Shown here one piece after another: positions 62,291 to 64,000 of a stretch of 64,000 bases of DNA (the first letter of the stretch is position 1; each line of letters starts with the position of its first letter). The notes below the pieces were generated by a model. It saw nothing but the letters and a program-made list of their open reading frames with translations, ran no database searches and was not told where the DNA came from. Origin of the DNA: CAYQMF01 sp964418595 (GTDB lineage: Bacteria; Planctomycetota; UBA1135; UBA2386); contig CAYQMF010000008.1 of NCBI GenBank assembly GCA_964418595.1, positions 35,345-99,344 of the forward strand. The letters run 5' to 3'. The position numbers and the translations under genes were made by a program.

Positions 62291-63579
62291 GCGACCCACG
62301 CGTTTCGACCGTCTGCAAGGACGAGAGCCAGGAACAGCAGAAGCGGATGATCGCCGAGCACTTCCACAAGCTCGCGCAGGCGCCCGACACCGGCGACAAG
62401 TGCGTGTACACCTTCGTGCCCGGCAACCTCACCGAGTTGCTGCTGTCGTTCGACCTGCTGCCGGTGCTGCCGGAGATCAACGCGCTGCAGTCGGGCATGC
62501 GCGTCAAGTCGCGCGACTACATCAGCTCGGCCGAGAAGCTGGGGCACTCGGAGGACGTGTGCACCTACGTCAAGTGCGACGTCGGCATGCTGCACTCCGG
62601 CAACGTCGGTCCCACCGGCGAACGCCTGCCGCGCCCCGACCTGCTGCTGCTGTCGTACACCGGCTGCTTCACCTTCCTGAAGTGGTTCGAGCTGCTGGGC
62701 CAGGAGTACGGCAGCCCGGTGGCGATGCTGCACGTGCCCTACGAGGGCGAGGGCGTGATCACGGCCTCGATGCGGCGCTACGTCGTCGAGCAGCTCAGGA
62801 AGAAGGTGATCCCCATGCTCGAGCGCGTCTCCGGCAAGGCCTACGACGAGGACCGCTTGAAGGAGCTGCTCGCCCGCTCGGCGCGCGCCGAGGACGACCT
62901 CGTGTGGGTGCTGGAGTCGGCGAAGCACAAGCCGTCCCCCATCGACGCCTACTTCGGCGGCGTCTACTACATCGGTCCGATCTTCACCTCCTTCCGCGGC
63001 ACCGAGGCCGCCATCGACTACTACAAGGCGCTGCGCGCCGAGGTCGAGGCCCGCATCGCCGCCGGTAAGGGGCCGGTGACGCCCGACGGCGAGATCGAGC
63101 ACGAGAAGTACCGCGTCGTCGTCGAGGGCCCCCCCAATTGGACGAGCTTCCGCCAGTTCTGGAAGATGTTCGCCGACGAGGGCGCGGTGGTCGTGGCGTC
63201 GACCTACACCAAGGTTGGCGGCGTGTACGACAACGGCTTCCGCCACGACCCGTCGCGGCCGCTGGAGACCCTCGCCGACTACTGCATGGGGTGCTACACG
63301 AACCTCAACCTGCCGTCCCGGGTCGACATGCTCACGCGCTACGTGCGCGAGTACGACGCCGACGGCTTCCTCGTCAACTCGGTCAAGAGCTGCAAGTCGT
63401 TCAGCGCCGGGCAGCTCATGATCCTACGCGAGGTCGAGCAGCGCACCGGCCGGCCGGGCGGCTTCATCGAGAGCGACCTCGTCGACCCGCGCTACTTCTC
63501 CGCCTCCAACATCAAGAACCGCCTGGAGTCGTACTTCCAGATGGTCGAGCAGCGCCGGGCGCTGGGGGCGAAGACGTGA
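62287..63579 (+). CDS. bcrB: benzoyl-CoA reductase subunit B
   Basis: 430 aa, near the known length of ~438. The family features are VYTFVPGNLTELLLSFDLLP near 38, SAEKLGHSEDVCTYVKCDVG near 81, LLLSYTGCFTFLKWFELLG near 121, ADYCMGCYTNLNLPSR near 337 and NSVKSCKSFSAGQLM near 365, which supply the cluster-binding cysteines. With BcrC it binds benzoyl-CoA and carries [4Fe-4S] clusters that accept electrons from BcrAD. It overlaps bcrA by four bases (GTGA). Confidence 0.93.
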   Translation: MSDPRVSTVCKDESQEQQKRMIAEHFHKLAQAPDTGDKCVYTFVPGNLTELLLSFDLLPVLPEINALQSGMRVKSRDYISSAEKLGHSEDVCTYVKCDVGMLHSGNVGPTGERLPRPDLLLLSYTGCFTFLKWFELLGQEYGSPVAMLHVPYEGEGVITASMRRYVVEQLRKKVIPMLERVSGKAYDEDRLKELLARSARAEDDLVWVLESAKHKPSPIDAYFGGVYYIGPIFTSFRGTEAAIDYYKALRAEVEARIAAGKGPVTPDGEIEHEKYRVVVEGPPNWTSFRQFWKMFADEGAVVVASTYTKVGGVYDNGFRHDPSRPLETLADYCMGCYTNLNLPSRVDMLTRYVREYDADGFLVNSVKSCKSFSAGQLMILREVEQRTGRPGGFIESDLVDPRYFSASNIKNRLESYFQMVEQRRALGAKT

Positions 63580-64000
63580 GCGGCATTCCGTATTGCGTCG
63601 GCATCGACCTCGGGTCGACCACGACCAAGGCCGTGGTGCTGGGCGGGGACCTGCGCATCCTCGGCCGCGGCATCACCAACAGCCGCAGCAACTACGACGT
63701 CGCCTGCCAGGTCGCGCTGGGCGAAGCGCTCATCAACGCCCGCTTCGCCCTGATCGCCGCCGAGCTGAAGCGCCGCGGCTGCAAGGACCCCAAAGCGATC
63801 TTGGCGCAGTTGCAGGCGCGCTTCCGCGCGCAGCAGTACCGCCGCCAGCTCGCCGAACTCGACCGCTGCCTGCAGCGCGCGGCGGCGGCCAACGCCGGAC
63901 TGAAGGACGCGCTCGCCGGCATCGTCGCCACGATGGGCGGCGAGGTCGACGCTCTCTTCGGCGTCGGCGCCGAGCGCAAGAGCGACTTCTTCCGCGACCT
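63576..64000 (+). CDS. bcrA: benzoyl-CoA reductase ATPase subunit A, 3' end outside window
   Basis: The first ~141 residues of a protein from a GTG start. It is an acetate/sugar-kinase-Hsc70-actin-fold ATPase: YCVGIDLGSTTTKAVVLGG is the phosphate-binding loop. The motif GITNSRSNYDVACQVA and the following long insert (NARFALIAAEL to FRDL at the window end) fit BcrA, the longer of the two ATPase subunits, better than BcrD. It couples hydrolysis of two ATP to transfer of one electron to BcrBC. BcrD is expected immediately after it. Confidence 0.88.
   Translation, partial: MSGIPYCVGIDLGSTTTKAVVLGGDLRILGRGITNSRSNYDVACQVALGEALINARFALIAAELKRRGCKDPKAILAQLQARFRAQQYRRQLAELDRCLQRAAAANAGLKDALAGIVATMGGEVDALFGVGAERKSDFFRD

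Overview
The window is 64 kb of very GC-rich bacterial DNA, dense with genes and with no rRNA, tRNA, CRISPR array, transposase or phage gene that I can see. The gene content points to Planctomycetota. There are many large secreted proteins sharing one unnamed C-terminal beta-rich domain, a Ser/Thr kinase joined to a formylglycine-enzyme-like domain, an ECF sigma factor of the planctomycete-rich type, ELWxSDGT-repeat and LamG proteins, and tandem secreted amidohydrolases. The phylum is an inference from architecture; no marker gene was compared.

Layout. 1-18.2 kb is a secretome block: an ELWxSDGT-repeat protein (5' end cut off), an Asp-box propeller protein, a secreted protein of unknown function, a C39-peptidase-like protein, a lipoprotein with two retropepsin folds and a PDZ domain, a small secreted protein, a LamG protein, and a second LamG/beta-repeat gene broken by three frameshifts. 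A short two-gene unit (GT-like protein and enoyl-CoA hydratase) lies inside it. 18.3-22.7 kb holds two GT2 glycosyltransferases, lexA, an RluD-type pseudouridine synthase and a DUF72 protein. A striking set of inverted and direct repeats sits between lexA and the synthase. 22.7-29.8 kb is one tightly packed operon: an unknown membrane-anchored protein, a CotH kinase fused to a parallel beta-helix, a class V aminotransferase, a VTC (polyphosphate polymerase type) protein and a DUF4956 membrane protein. A 113-bp tandem repeat follows.

30.1-50.8 kb is mixed: a frameshifted kinase/FGE-like gene, HIT protein, alpha/beta hydrolase, XRE regulator, a pair of amidohydrolases, a Pro-rich TPR protein, acyl-CoA dehydrogenase, galactokinase, parvulin-type PPIase, ECF sigma factor, FmdB zinc ribbon, DUF1294, a polytopic GT39/TMTC-like protein and gamma-glutamyltransferase. 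51.0-57.4 kb has a second Asp-box lipoprotein, an RMD1/DUF155-like protein and another secreted protein with the shared C-terminal domain.

58.2-64.0 kb is the most notable part. It is an operon for anaerobic aromatic ring dearomatisation in the order had-oah-dch-bcrC-bcrB-bcrA (cut off by the window end), with stop/start overlaps from oah to bcrA. It encodes the ATP-dependent (class I) benzoyl-CoA reductase and the three enzymes that take its dienoyl-CoA product through hydration, oxidation and ring opening to a pimelyl-CoA derivative. A divergent hemerythrin gene sits just upstream. bcrD, ferredoxin and a benzoate-CoA ligase are not in the window and would be expected downstream or elsewhere.
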